A stretch of DNA of 34,326 nucleotides from Acidobacteriota bacterium (GTDB lineage Bacteria > Acidobacteriota > Terriglobia > Terriglobales > Acidobacteriaceae). Under the pieces are notes generated by a model, which was not told the DNA's origin, ran no database searches, and saw only the letters and a program-made list of their open reading frames with translations. Location of the stretch: the NCBI GenBank assembly GCA_003225075.1, contig QIAP01000064.1, forward strand, positions 1-34,326, in the 5' to 3' direction. Shown in pieces: positions 10,925 to 18,649 of the stretch (position 1 is the stretch's first letter; every line of letters begins with the position of its first letter). The position numbers and the translations under genes were made by a program.

Positions 10925-11105
10925 GGGTTCGCAGGTGGTTTCGATGGATGCCCGGCCCAACTTTTTTCCACAGCCTTACAGCTTTCGTAGCCCTTCTCTT
11001 TCGGCACTCTACCGAGGCATTAGGACCGCGACATAGACCCTGTAGGACTACTGGGGTGCATACCGTAAACGTACAACCTACATTGCCACTTTGGCCCTCC
11101 CAACC

Positions 11106-11906
11106 ATGTACGCAACGGAAGGGATCAACGTGGGCACTCAAGACGTTCAAGTCGTTAACGGTGCAGAGGCCAAGAAGAATGGCATAGTCTCGCCGGCCAG
11201 TCGAACGGACTCGAATGGTAGAGCCACGAGCAATGGCGTTTTGCTGGCGATTCCGGATGAGGAATTCAAGATACTTCGTCCTCACCTCGAATTCGTGGAA
11301 TTGCCGGTGCATAAAGTCTTGTACGAGGCTGGGGAGGGAATCGAGTATGCGTTTTTCCTGAACAGTGGAATGACTTCTCTGGTGATCGCCACGAGCGACG
11401 GCCGCAGTGTGGAGATAGGGGTCGTTGGCAAGGAAGGATTTATAGGCGGCCCATTGGCGGTGGGGTTGCATAGAAGCCCTTATCGAGTGGTGATGCAGGT
11501 GCCAGGGGATGGGCACAGAGTCAGGGCGGAAGTGCTAGAGCGAAGTTTTGGTGGGTCTTCTAACCTGAGAGCCATGCTGAACCGTTGCACCCAGATACTG
11601 GGGATGCAAGTGGCGCAACTGGCGGCCTGCAACCGGTTGCATGAGATTGGGCCGCGGCTCGCACGATGGCTGCTCATGACTCAAGACCGAATCGAGTCCG
11701 ATGTTTTGCCCATCACCCACGACTTTCTGGCTCAGATGCTGGGTAGTGGGCGTCCGACGGTCAGCCTGGCGGCGGGCATTTTGCAAAAAGCCGGGATCAT
11801 CGAATACGCTCGCGGCATTGTGAGGATTTTGAAGCGAAAGAACCTGGAAGAAGCAGCTTGCGAGTGCTACGGAATTATCAGCCAGAGGTTCAGTGGCTGC
11901 GCCTGA
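11106..11906 (+). CDS. Crp/Fnr-family transcriptional regulator
   Basis: The protein (266 residues from this ATG) has a cyclic-nucleotide-binding-like beta-roll (about 45-150: LPVHKVLYEAGEGIEYAFFL, GRSVEIGVVGKEGFIGG) and a C-terminal winged helix (RLARWLLMTQDRI, FLAQMLGSGRPTVSLAAGIL). The recognition helix region GSGRPTVSLA matches the Crp_2 type. No Fnr-type N-terminal cysteine cluster is present, so it is not an obvious iron-sulfur oxygen sensor. The start is uncertain: ATG 11106 has no ribosome site, GTG 11130 has GGAAGGG 6 nt upstream, and TTG 11091 follows a TACATT box by exactly 6 nt. The first ~40 residues are disordered, so the choice does not affect the domains. Targets are unknown. 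Confidence 0.88.
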   Translation: MYATEGINVGTQDVQVVNGAEAKKNGIVSPASRTDSNGRATSNGVLLAIPDEEFKILRPHLEFVELPVHKVLYEAGEGIEYAFFLNSGMTSLVIATSDGRSVEIGVVGKEGFIGGPLAVGLHRSPYRVVMQVPGDGHRVRAEVLERSFGGSSNLRAMLNRCTQILGMQVAQLAACNRLHEIGPRLARWLLMTQDRIESDVLPITHDFLAQMLGSGRPTVSLAAGILQKAGIIEYARGIVRILKRKNLEEAACECYGIISQRFSGCA

Positions 11907-11956
11907 GATCTGGCAGCACACTAAAAAAATTAAGAGTTCCGAGATGATGTTGAGTT

Positions 11957-12092
11957 CATTCGTCTCAGCCAGTAGCTCGCTTTAGACCCTTACCGACCTG
12001 CCATCGCTGCTTCCCTTGCGGGGTCGCGGCGCGCGATCGTTGCTCGGGCTCCGGGCTTACCAACCAACCGGATAAACCAACTCAACGTCTCG
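11957..12092 (+). repeat. Unit 1 of a diverged tandem element (possible structured RNA)
   Basis: The unit carries ordered blocks shared with unit 2: TTCGTCTCAGCCA, TTAGACCCT (11982-11990), GCTCGGGCTCCGG, then AACCGGATAAACC (12066-12078) and TCAACGT. The variable middle can form its own hairpins; for example GACCC (11986-11990) can pair with GGGTC near 12021-12025. Conserved blocks flanking a variable, self-complementary centre suggest an RNA or repeated protein-binding array. Strand is not established. Confidence 0.5.
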
Positions 12093-12126
12093 GAACTCTA
12101 TCCTGCCTTTGACCGGTAGTTCCTAC

Positions 12127-12254
12127 TGTTCGCCTCAACCAGCGCTTAGCTATAGACCCTCGCTGGCCCTCTCTACCTCACTTTGCAGTGTGGCAGAGTG
12201 ACCTCACTCGAGCCCCGGACGCCGCACCAACCGGGTAAACCTCAGAACGTGTCA
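12127..12254 (+). repeat. Unit 2 of a diverged tandem element (possible structured RNA)
   Basis: Shares with unit 1, in the same order, TTCGCCTCAACCA, ATAGACCCT (12152-12160), ACTCGAGCCCCGG, ACCAACCGGGTAAACC (12227-12242) and CAGAACGT. Its centre forms an 8-bp hairpin, CACTTTGC with GCAGAGTG (12179-12200), that is absent from unit 1 at sequence level. The offset between units is 163-170 nt. Confidence 0.5.
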
Positions 12255-12695
12255 AAGAACGATTATGGTTTTACTCCTCTCCCAGTTATAGTCAATCAAA
12301 AATCACCTCCTCTATCTCCTTGCCCTGCAATCGAGTGCAGCCCGTCCACAAGCCCATGACCAGATTTGGTGCAGCCCGCGCTGAAGGCAGCGCACAAGAC
12401 CGCGTGGGACGCCCTTTTTTCGCGCAGTCATGGCGCACCTTTGCTGATCATGTCGTTGCAGACTTGTCTTGGCAAACTTTTTTCGAATGTGGAAATCTCG
12501 GGCACGCTGGGCTGCCATGCGGGCCTCACACAATTGAACAAGGCCCCCCACAGATTGAGAAACCAAAAAGGCGAGCTTTCGTTTTCTGTGGCCTGATGGG
12601 GTATCCCTCCGATGCAGCAGCGCCGGGTGTGCTCCGGAAAGTCACTTACTGCGGCAGACGCATCGGCCTAGAATCTCGCTGGGGAGGAATTGTTC

Positions 12696-13538
12696 ATGAC
12701 AATCTATGGTGATTCTCGGGGCAAGATCATCGACACCGGTGGACGCCCGCTTTTCCGCTTGGTCGGGTTAGGAATCGCCGCATTCATTATCGTGATCCTG
12801 TTGTTCTCAGCAGTGACCCGTGTGAGTACGGGCCACGTGGGAGTGCTGACGCTTTTCGGGCGCGTCACGGGAGAGGTACTGCCTGAGGGGATACACGTAA
12901 TTAACCCGTTGAAGACCAACAATGAGATGTCCATCCAAACGCAGACCATCAAGGAATCCGCCAATGTGCCTTCCAGCGAAGGCCTGATGATGAATCTTGA
13001 TACGTCGCTGATATACAAACTCAACCCTGAGAAGTCGGCGGATGTTTTCCAGAAGATCGGTGCTAACTATGAGAGCGTCGTCATCGAGCCCATGCTGCGG
13101 GCCGCCATTCGCGAGGCCACGGCATCCCATTCTGCCAACGCCCTGTATACCGGGGAGCGTGAAATGGTAGGCAAGCAGATCTATGATCAACTCACTACTC
13201 AATTGGGCCAGCGTGGTTTGTTGGTGGAGAATGTGCTGCTGCGTGACATCCAATTGCCGGCGACACTCAAAGCATCCATCGAATCCAAGCAGCAGGCGGA
13301 ACAGGAAGCGCTTGCCATGAACTTCCGGCTGCAAAAGGAAAAGCAGGAAGCGGAACGCAAGCGAATTGAAGCCGGCGGCATTCGTGATTTCCAGCAGATC
13401 GTGGCTCAGGGCATCAGTCCACAACTGCTTGAGTGGAAGGGAATCGAGGCCACCGAGAACCTGGCTAAGAGTGTCAATTCGAAAGTGGTTGTGATCGGAA
13501 ACAGCAAGAATGGGCTGCCGCTGATTTTGGGACAATAG
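12696..13538 (+). CDS. SPFH/band-7 (prohibitin-like) membrane protein
   Basis: About 280 residues, starting at ATG 12696 with GGGGAGGA 7 nt upstream. One N-terminal membrane helix (LVGLGIAAFIIVILLFSAV, about 20-40) is followed by an SPFH domain (VSTGHVGVLTLFGRVTGEVL, EGIHVINPL, TIKESANVPSSEGLMMNLD) and a charged coiled-coil region (KQQAEQEALAMNFRLQKEKQ) that normally drives ring assembly. Such proteins organise membrane microdomains and often scaffold proteases; the partner is not visible here because neither FtsH nor an NfeD protein is adjacent. It is closest to prohibitins by eye. The gene stands alone after a long intergenic region. Confidence 0.9.
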   Translation: MTIYGDSRGKIIDTGGRPLFRLVGLGIAAFIIVILLFSAVTRVSTGHVGVLTLFGRVTGEVLPEGIHVINPLKTNNEMSIQTQTIKESANVPSSEGLMMNLDTSLIYKLNPEKSADVFQKIGANYESVVIEPMLRAAIREATASHSANALYTGEREMVGKQIYDQLTTQLGQRGLLVENVLLRDIQLPATLKASIESKQQAEQEALAMNFRLQKEKQEAERKRIEAGGIRDFQQIVAQGISPQLLEWKGIEATENLAKSVNSKVVVIGNSKNGLPLILGQ

Positions 13539-13612
13539 AAATTTTCCCAGCCGGTCGATTGCAACAACGGGACCGTCTCCATCCCCTCGACCGTTGCTGC
13601 TAGGATATTTCT

Positions 13613-14719
13613 GTGCCCGCGCTCCTCGACGTGCGCCATTTGACGGTCGAATTTCCCACGCAGGATGCCGTGGCGCGCGCGACGGTCCAAAACGTTGAAC
13701 CGTTCCAGAAAAACCATCCAGGCGCCGTCGGATCCGGCCCGCAAGTTGGACTGACGCTAGCCAGTCGCAATCCCATCCGACCAACTCTGGTCGCCGTACG
13801 CGATGTCTCTTTCACGATTGCTCCCCGCAAAGTGTTAGCTCTGGTGGGTGAATCGGGCTCCGGAAAATCGGTTGCGTCCCTTGCACTCATGCGCCTGCTC
13901 GCCTCCCAGGCTCGTCTCTCTGGAGAGATCCTGTTCACCAACGGAAACAGTGGTGCCCGCAATCTCCTTCAACTGTCGAACGCAGAGATGCGACATCTCC
14001 GGGGATCGCGCCTTGCCATGATTTTTCAGGAACCCATGACGGCACTAAATCCCGTCATGCGGGTTGGCGACCAGATCGCCGAAGCGATTCTTGCCCACGG
14101 CATTTCTAATGAATTCAAGAAGCCCGAAGCATGGCAACGCGCAGTGGACGCCATGAAAGATGTGGCCATTTCGGATCCCGAGCGTCGCGCCCGCGATTAT
14201 CCGCACCAGCTTTCCGGCGGAATGCGGCAACGCGTCATGATCGCAATGGCCATCGCCAATCGTCCGCAACTCCTCATCGCGGATGAACCCACAACCGCGC
14301 TCGACGTTAGCATCCAGGCGCAGATTCTGGAGTTGCTCGCCCAACTGAAGGACAAGTTTGACCTTGCCATGCTTTTTATCTCCCACGACCTCGCAGTGGT
14401 CTCTCAGATTGCGGACCAGGTTGCGGTCATGTATGCCGGCAATCTGGTCGAGATTGGAACCAAGGGTGACATTTTTAATTCGCCTGCCCACCCCTACACG
14501 CGAGGACTTCTGCGAGCCGTACCGACGCTCAAAACCGATCGCGCGCAACCGCTGCAAACGATCGCCGGAACCGTGCCATCTTTACAAGCTGTTTCTATAG
14601 GGTGCCCGTTCGAACCGCGCTGCGATTACCGCGTCCCCGAATGCGCGCGCTTTCTTCCTGCGCTTGTGGAAGTCGCTCCTGGTCACTGGGCGAGATGCCC
14701 GGTTGTGAATCCGCGCTGA
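13613..14719 (+). CDS. Peptide-type ABC transporter ATPase (OppD/DppD-like), orphan
   Basis: A 368-residue ABC ATPase with Walker A GESGSGKS (about 78-85), Q-loop FQEPMTALNP, signature LSGGMRQR, Walker B LLIADEPTTALD and H-loop FISHDLAVV: all catalytic elements are intact. The C-terminal oligopeptide/dipeptide extension is present, with four Cys (GCPFEPRC...PEC...ARC) of the kind that binds an iron-sulfur cluster in OppD. Two oddities: an extra segment of about 45 residues (roughly 20-65) splits the first beta-strands, between VEFPTQDAV and VAVRDVSF, and no permease, second ATPase or binding-protein gene is adjacent. The GTG start has no ribosome site but follows a TAGGAT box by 6 nt. Confidence 0.9.
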   Translation: MPALLDVRHLTVEFPTQDAVARATVQNVEPFQKNHPGAVGSGPQVGLTLASRNPIRPTLVAVRDVSFTIAPRKVLALVGESGSGKSVASLALMRLLASQARLSGEILFTNGNSGARNLLQLSNAEMRHLRGSRLAMIFQEPMTALNPVMRVGDQIAEAILAHGISNEFKKPEAWQRAVDAMKDVAISDPERRARDYPHQLSGGMRQRVMIAMAIANRPQLLIADEPTTALDVSIQAQILELLAQLKDKFDLAMLFISHDLAVVSQIADQVAVMYAGNLVEIGTKGDIFNSPAHPYTRGLLRAVPTLKTDRAQPLQTIAGTVPSLQAVSIGCPFEPRCDYRVPECARFLPALVEVAPGHWARCPVVNPR

Positions 14720-14811
14720 CGTTGGATACTTAGGAAAGCATTGGCCTTGGACGAGAAATACACTCCTACTCCTACCGCCGGGTCTATAATCGCCAGTTTG
14801 TCCGGTGCGAC

Positions 14812-15567
14812 GTGCGCTTACTTCTGCTCAGCGACATCCATAGCAACCTCGAGGCGCTTGAGGCCAGCCTGGCCGCCGCGCCAGCCTATGACCGGGTGGT
14901 GAATCTGGGCGACATCGTGGGTTACGGAGGTAGTCCGAATGAAGTCATCCAACGGTCGCGCTCTCTAGGAGGTATCTTCGTCAGAGGCAATCACGACAAG
15001 GCCGCTTCCGGACTCATGGAACTCACGGATTTCAATCCTATCGCAGGGTTGGCGGCGCTGTGGACGCGCGATCAGTTGACACCGGAAAATCTGGACTGGC
15101 TGCGGAACTTGCCTCAGGGCCCGGTCCACATGGAAGATTTGCCTGAGTCGCAATTCGTGCACGGTTCGCCGATTGATGAAGACGACTACGTGGTCACGGC
15201 CCGGGATGCACTCGAGCCGCTCCTGGCTTTTTCTGTGCCTCTGACCTTTTTCGGGCACACCCACCTGCAGGGTGGATTTTCCGCCAATGCAACCAGCAAT
15301 GATGCTTTTCGCCCCCCATATAAAACCGTGGGGCAGGCAGAATCCACTGACTGGCAGCTCAAACCAGGTCTGCATTACCTGATCAATCCGGGTTCAGTGG
15401 GGCAGCCTCGCGACGGAGACTGGCGCGCCGCTTTCGCTATTTTTGATTCTGAGGCGCAACTGGTGAGTTTCCATCGGACTCCTTACGACCTGAAGACCGC
15501 CCAGGAACGTATTCTTGCTGCGCAGCTTCCACAGAGACTGGCAACCCGTCTGGCTGCGGGAAGGTGA
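14812..15567 (+). CDS. Calcineurin-like metallophosphoesterase
   Basis: A 251-residue cytoplasmic phosphoesterase of the YfcE/MJ0936-like type. Metal-binding motifs are all present in order: LLLSDIHSN (D-x-H), NLGDIVGYG (G-D), RGNHDKA (G-N-H-D/E), a histidine in FVHGSP, and FFGHTHLQ (G-H-x-H). It probably hydrolyses phosphodiesters or phosphomonoesters; the substrate is unknown. It starts at a GTG (14812); a TATAAT box at 14785-14790 gives a short leader without Shine-Dalgarno. The RNase HI gene follows 90 nt downstream on the same strand but has its own start signal. Confidence 0.88.
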   Translation: MRLLLLSDIHSNLEALEASLAAAPAYDRVVNLGDIVGYGGSPNEVIQRSRSLGGIFVRGNHDKAASGLMELTDFNPIAGLAALWTRDQLTPENLDWLRNLPQGPVHMEDLPESQFVHGSPIDEDDYVVTARDALEPLLAFSVPLTFFGHTHLQGGFSANATSNDAFRPPYKTVGQAESTDWQLKPGLHYLINPGSVGQPRDGDWRAAFAIFDSEAQLVSFHRTPYDLKTAQERILAAQLPQRLATRLAAGR

Positions 15568-15656
15568 TGTTATGGAGCAGCAGCCTGGGCGTTTTCGATC
15601 CAGGAGGTGCGGTGCGAGGCCGCGCATCCGCACCGGCCGCGTTGTAAACTTTCTCA

Positions 15657-16277
15657 GTGCCTCCCTATACTCCACGCAAGCACCGTCCTGCCGCCGCGGA
15701 TAACCGATTCGCCGCGCCACCCGAGAATTTGGCAGGCTCATACCTGATTGCGCACGTAGATGGCGGTGCACGGGGGAATCCGGGGCCCGCAGCTTTCGGC
15801 GTGGTCGTCACTGATCAGGCCGGTCATAGCCTCGCGATGCTCAGCGAATATCTCGGGCATCAGACCAATAATTACGCCGAATACAGCGGGTTGCTCGCGG
15901 CTCTGCAATACGCGTTGGAACATGGACACAAGGCCCTCAAAGTAATCAGCGATTCCGAACTCCTGGTTCGCCAGATTAAGGGAGTGTACAGAGTCAAGAG
16001 TCCCGGCTTGCAGGAACTTTATCGTCGCGCAAAAGAACTAATCGGTAAGCTCGAATGGTTCTCCATAGAGCACGTTCTGCGTGAAAAGAATCGCGAAGCC
16101 GATCGCCTGGCAAATGCCGCGATGGATAAGGGCATGGGACGTCGTATGTTGGCACCGGTTTCACTCGCGGTCCCCCAGCAACCAGAATACGAAGGCGTGG
16201 TGCGGAATGGAGTGATCAAACTGCTGGATGCCGAACTGCCCGAAGAAACTCGTGTGCAGGTACGGGTGAAGAGTTAG
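15657..16277 (+). CDS. RNase HI family protein with C-terminal AF2212-like extension
   Basis: A 206-residue protein. The RNase H domain (about 28-155) has the DEDD catalytic set: Asp35 in AHVDGGARGNPGP, Glu75 in NNYAEYSGLL, Asp99 in VISDSELLV and Asp149 in REKNREADRLAN, so it should cleave RNA in RNA:DNA hybrids. After a Pro-rich linker, the last ~29 residues (YEGVVRNGVIKLLD, AELPEETRVQVRV) resemble the small beta domain of AF2212/DUF104-type antitoxins; this is a motif-level resemblance only. The N-terminal ~27 residues are basic and disordered. The GTG start lacks a ribosome site and follows TAAACT (15645-15650) by 6 nt, suggesting a leaderless mRNA. Confidence 0.88.
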   Translation: MPPYTPRKHRPAAADNRFAAPPENLAGSYLIAHVDGGARGNPGPAAFGVVVTDQAGHSLAMLSEYLGHQTNNYAEYSGLLAALQYALEHGHKALKVISDSELLVRQIKGVYRVKSPGLQELYRRAKELIGKLEWFSIEHVLREKNREADRLANAAMDKGMGRRMLAPVSLAVPQQPEYEGVVRNGVIKLLDAELPEETRVQVRVKS

Positions 16278-16305
16278 TCAGAGCCTACATTAACGGTGAA
16301 GGCGA

Positions 16306-16764
16306 TTACTCTGCTGCCGATGTATGGTCGTGCACAATTTTCCAGCCGTCTGAAAACCTCTTGAAGATCAGCGTGAATAGCCCATGCGGCATTTTGCCAT
16401 CTGGCATGGTCAAATGCCATGTTCCCCGGACAAAGGCGGCGTCTGATCCGAGGGGCTCGATTCGAAGATCGGAGAATTCCAGCTTCCCCATCTCGCGGCC
16501 TTCGCTCTGGTAAGCCTTACGATAGCGCTCCAGAGTGGACTGCCAGCCTGGGGTGACCTGCGCTCCCGAGAAAAAAGTCAGGTCTGACGAGTTCCAATAT
16601 CCTGTCATGAACCCATCGAGGTCATGTCGGTTCCACGCACTTTCTTGTTGCCGAAGGGTCTTTTCCACGGCGCTGTTGACGGCTGCCTCCGAGTCTTTCC
16701 CGGCTGCTCCGATCACCGGTAGCAGCATGAGAAATAGGACCGCGACTACGCGCTTCAGGGGCAT
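16306..16764 (-). CDS. Secreted DUF4440/SnoaL-like (NTF2-fold) protein
   Basis: A 152-residue protein. I chose ATG 16764 because GGAGGTGG lies 8 nt upstream; the next ATG would add five residues without a ribosome site. It has a signal peptide (MPLKRVVAVLFLMLLPVIGA), then an NTF2-like cone fold of the DUF4440 type: VEKTLRQQESAWNRHDLDGF, ...YWNSSDLTFFSG, and a C-terminal FKRFSDGWKIVHDHTS, the family's signature end. Such domains bind small ligands or act as simple enzymes; no specific role can be assigned. It is convergent with the RNase HI gene. Confidence 0.85.
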   Translation of the reverse strand: MPLKRVVAVLFLMLLPVIGAAGKDSEAAVNSAVEKTLRQQESAWNRHDLDGFMTGYWNSSDLTFFSGAQVTPGWQSTLERYRKAYQSEGREMGKLEFSDLRIEPLGSDAAFVRGTWHLTMPDGKMPHGLFTLIFKRFSDGWKIVHDHTSAAE

Positions 16765-16822
16765 TCTCGCCACCTCCAAGGTGCTCTAGTGTCGCATATT
16801 GCAATCAGGAACATTACGGGAA

Positions 16823-16854
16823 GGAGTTGAGTGGAGGAGGAGTTGAGTGGAGGA
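16823..16854 (+). repeat. Perfect 16-bp tandem duplication
   Basis: GGAGTTGAGTGGAGGA occurs twice head to tail between two minus-strand genes. It looks like a simple slippage duplication with no coding consequence. Confidence 0.9.
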
Positions 16855-16912
16855 GAACATCCACTTAAGGAATGCTTACTCAAACATGTGCCTGGGACTA
16901 TCGCGAAGATGT

Positions 16913-17386
16913 CTACGCTTCGCTCTTCTTCACGCGCCTAACAACTTTTGCCTGCCACGGGCGCTTGGGACGGCTGGGTTGCGGTTTATCGCGGTCTTCG
17001 ATGCGGTCGTATTGATATGACTCACTCACTGTTCCCAATGATTCGTTATACAGGCTAGGAAGACATAGAGCTTCCTTCAGTTCTTCCGTGAACTGGTGAA
17101 GGGCCTTCAGGTGATCGGCGGTGGCGGGTACCTCAGCCTTCGCAGTTTTCAGAAACTGCTGATAGCCCTTGTTCACCAGCTTGGAAATTTCGCTGCCGAC
17201 CAGGTATCCGGGATAGGCGAAGATCTTTACACCATCATCCTCATTTTTCTGGATCGCGGCCGAACAACAATACTTCTTCAAGAACACGCGGTTCTGCGTT
17301 CCTGGGGCTTCGATCAGGTCGAACCCATGATCGCGCAACCAGGTTACCGCGTCCTCATAACTGCGTTCTTCTACTTTTGTGGTCAT
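16913..17386 (-). CDS. Hypothetical cytoplasmic protein, 157 residues
   Basis: I do not recognise a named family. The protein is soluble, alpha/beta at the start (SYEDAVTWLRDHGFDLIEAP), with two adjacent cysteines in FLKKYCCSAAIQKNEDDG and a helical middle (ISKLVNKGYQQFLKTAKAEV), ending in a basic Pro/Arg/Lys tail (PSRPKRPWQAKVVRRVKKSE) that could contact nucleic acid. AGGGGAAATG gives a plausible ribosome site before the start. It is divergent from the cysM-like gene, 173 nt between start codons, so the two may share a regulatory region. Confidence 0.65.
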   Translation of the reverse strand: MTTKVEERSYEDAVTWLRDHGFDLIEAPGTQNRVFLKKYCCSAAIQKNEDDGVKIFAYPGYLVGSEISKLVNKGYQQFLKTAKAEVPATADHLKALHQFTEELKEALCLPSLYNESLGTVSESYQYDRIEDRDKPQPSRPKRPWQAKVVRRVKKSEA

Positions 17387-17559
17387 TTCCCCTGCTTCTC
17401 TTTGTTACCCGGGTTAGATGCAGCTTCCAGATAAAGGACGTAGATTGACAAAACTTGCTCGGGATCTCGCGAACTTCCTCTATCATCTAAGTTCACGTAT
17501 TAGATACGCCTTTTTCTCGATTCAGGCACATTACCTTAGTCACGGCTCTTTTTTACTGT

Positions 17560-18555
17560 ATGCCGAAGGTTTCATCCAGAATCGCGCCAGTCGCGCCGCA
17601 GTCGCGGGATGCAGGCGCAGCAGAGACCGACGCCGCCTCCAGCAGGCTCGGCCAAAGCGCTCTGGATCGCATCGGGAATACCCCGCTGCTGCGCTTCAGT
17701 CGACTCACCCGCGAGATGCCTGAAATTGAGCTGCTTGGAAAAGCAGAGTGGGTCAATCCCGGAGGCTCGGTGAAAGACCGGGCTGCCGCCAACATCGTCG
17801 CTGAAGGCCGCAGTAGTGGCAAATTTGGCGCAGGAAAAATTCTGCTTGATTCTACCAGCGGCAATACAGGGATCGCCTACGCAATGATCGGTGCGGCACA
17901 GGGTTTTCCAGTCACCTTGTGTATGCCGACGAATGTTTCCGTCGAACGAAAACGCATTCTAAAAGCTTATGGAGCGAACATCGTTTACACCGATCCGGGG
18001 GAAGGCTCCGATGGCGCCATTCGAAAGGCGCGCGAATTAGCTGCTGCCGAGCCGGAGAAATACTTTTACGCCGACCAATATTCCAACGATGCCAACTGGC
18101 GGGCGCACTATCTTGGAACTGCAAACGAAATTTGGGAGCAAACCAAAGGCAAGGTCACGCACTTCGTCTCCATGCTCGGTACGAGTGGAACTTTTATGGG
18201 GACCGCGCGCCGGCTGAAAGAACTGAATCCCAAGATTCGTTGCATCTCGTTGCAGCCGGACTCTGCATTCCATGGGATCGAAGGCGCTAAGCACATGGCC
18301 AGCGCCATTGTTCCGAAAATTTACGATGCCCAACTGGCGGACGAAAATCTTTTCATCGCGACCGAAGACTCGTATTCTATGGTCCGGCACTTGGCACGGA
18401 AGGAAGGGCTATTGGTCGGAATCTCGGCTGCCGCCGCGGTCGTGGGCAGCTTGAAAGTGGCACAGCACTTATCCAAGGGCCAGTCGGCCGTAATTGTCAC
18501 GATGCTCTGCGATTCCGGCGACAAATACCTGAGCGAGAGATTCTGGGACGAGTGA
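17560..18555 (+). CDS. cysM: PLP-dependent cysteine synthase, CysM-like
   Basis: A 331-residue fold-type II PLP enzyme. Active-site features are present: IGNTPLLRFSRL, NPGGSVKDRAA with the PLP lysine Lys72, STSGNTGIAYA, the phosphate-binding loop MLGTSGTFMGT and TMLCDSGDKYLS at the C-terminus. The first ~30 residues are extra and Ala/Ser-rich. Such enzymes beta-replace O-acetyl- or O-phosphoserine with sulfide or a thiocarboxylate. Because mec, cysO and moeZ-like genes follow immediately, the sulfur donor is probably CysO thiocarboxylate, as in Mycobacterium tuberculosis; acceptor preference cannot be read from the sequence. No Shine-Dalgarno is evident before the ATG. Confidence 0.9.
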   Translation: MPKVSSRIAPVAPQSRDAGAAETDAASSRLGQSALDRIGNTPLLRFSRLTREMPEIELLGKAEWVNPGGSVKDRAAANIVAEGRSSGKFGAGKILLDSTSGNTGIAYAMIGAAQGFPVTLCMPTNVSVERKRILKAYGANIVYTDPGEGSDGAIRKARELAAAEPEKYFYADQYSNDANWRAHYLGTANEIWEQTKGKVTHFVSMLGTSGTFMGTARRLKELNPKIRCISLQPDSAFHGIEGAKHMASAIVPKIYDAQLADENLFIATEDSYSMVRHLARKEGLLVGISAAAAVVGSLKVAQHLSKGQSAVIVTMLCDSGDKYLSERFWDE

Positions 18556-18559
18556 GACA

Positions 18560-18641
18560 TTGAATCATTGAGCGATTGAGTCATTGAGTCATTTTGTTTG
18601 AGGAATCAATGATTCAATCGCTCAATGACTCAATGATTCAA
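18560..18641 (+). repeat. Octamer-built inverted repeat between cysM and mec
   Basis: Left arm (18560-18591) is four consecutive octamers, TTGAATCA, TTGAGCGA, TTGAGTCA, TTGAGTCA; right arm (18610-18641) is four reverse-complement octamers of the same set (TGATTCAA, TCGCTCAA, TGACTCAA, TGATTCAA). The spacer is 18 nt and T-rich. Transcribed, this would make a stem of about 32 bp almost touching the cysM stop and mec start codons. The order of octamers differs between arms, so it is built by duplication, not simple inversion. No T-run follows, so it is not a standard terminator; it may stabilise or uncouple the transcript segments. Confidence 0.9.
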
Positions 18642-18649
18642 TCCAAAGA

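Larger units (their letters stand above)
11907..12695. other. Long gene-free region before the SPFH gene
   Basis: Nearly 800 nt without a supportable gene. The first half contains two diverged copies of a ~130-nt element (listed separately). From about 12300 to 12660 both strands have short open frames with no protein-like features. A TAGAAT box at 12669-12674 could be the -10 of the SPFH gene. No tRNA was seen. Confidence 0.55.

Noticed and set aside
11034-11041. Third TAGACCCT, before the Crp/Fnr gene
   Set aside because: The other shared blocks of the tandem element are missing or at the wrong distance, and one extra 8-mer is expected by chance in a window this size.
12320-12712. Plus-strand open frame of 130 codons upstream of the SPFH gene
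   Set aside because: No domain, odd composition, competing frames on both strands, and it runs into the SPFH start.
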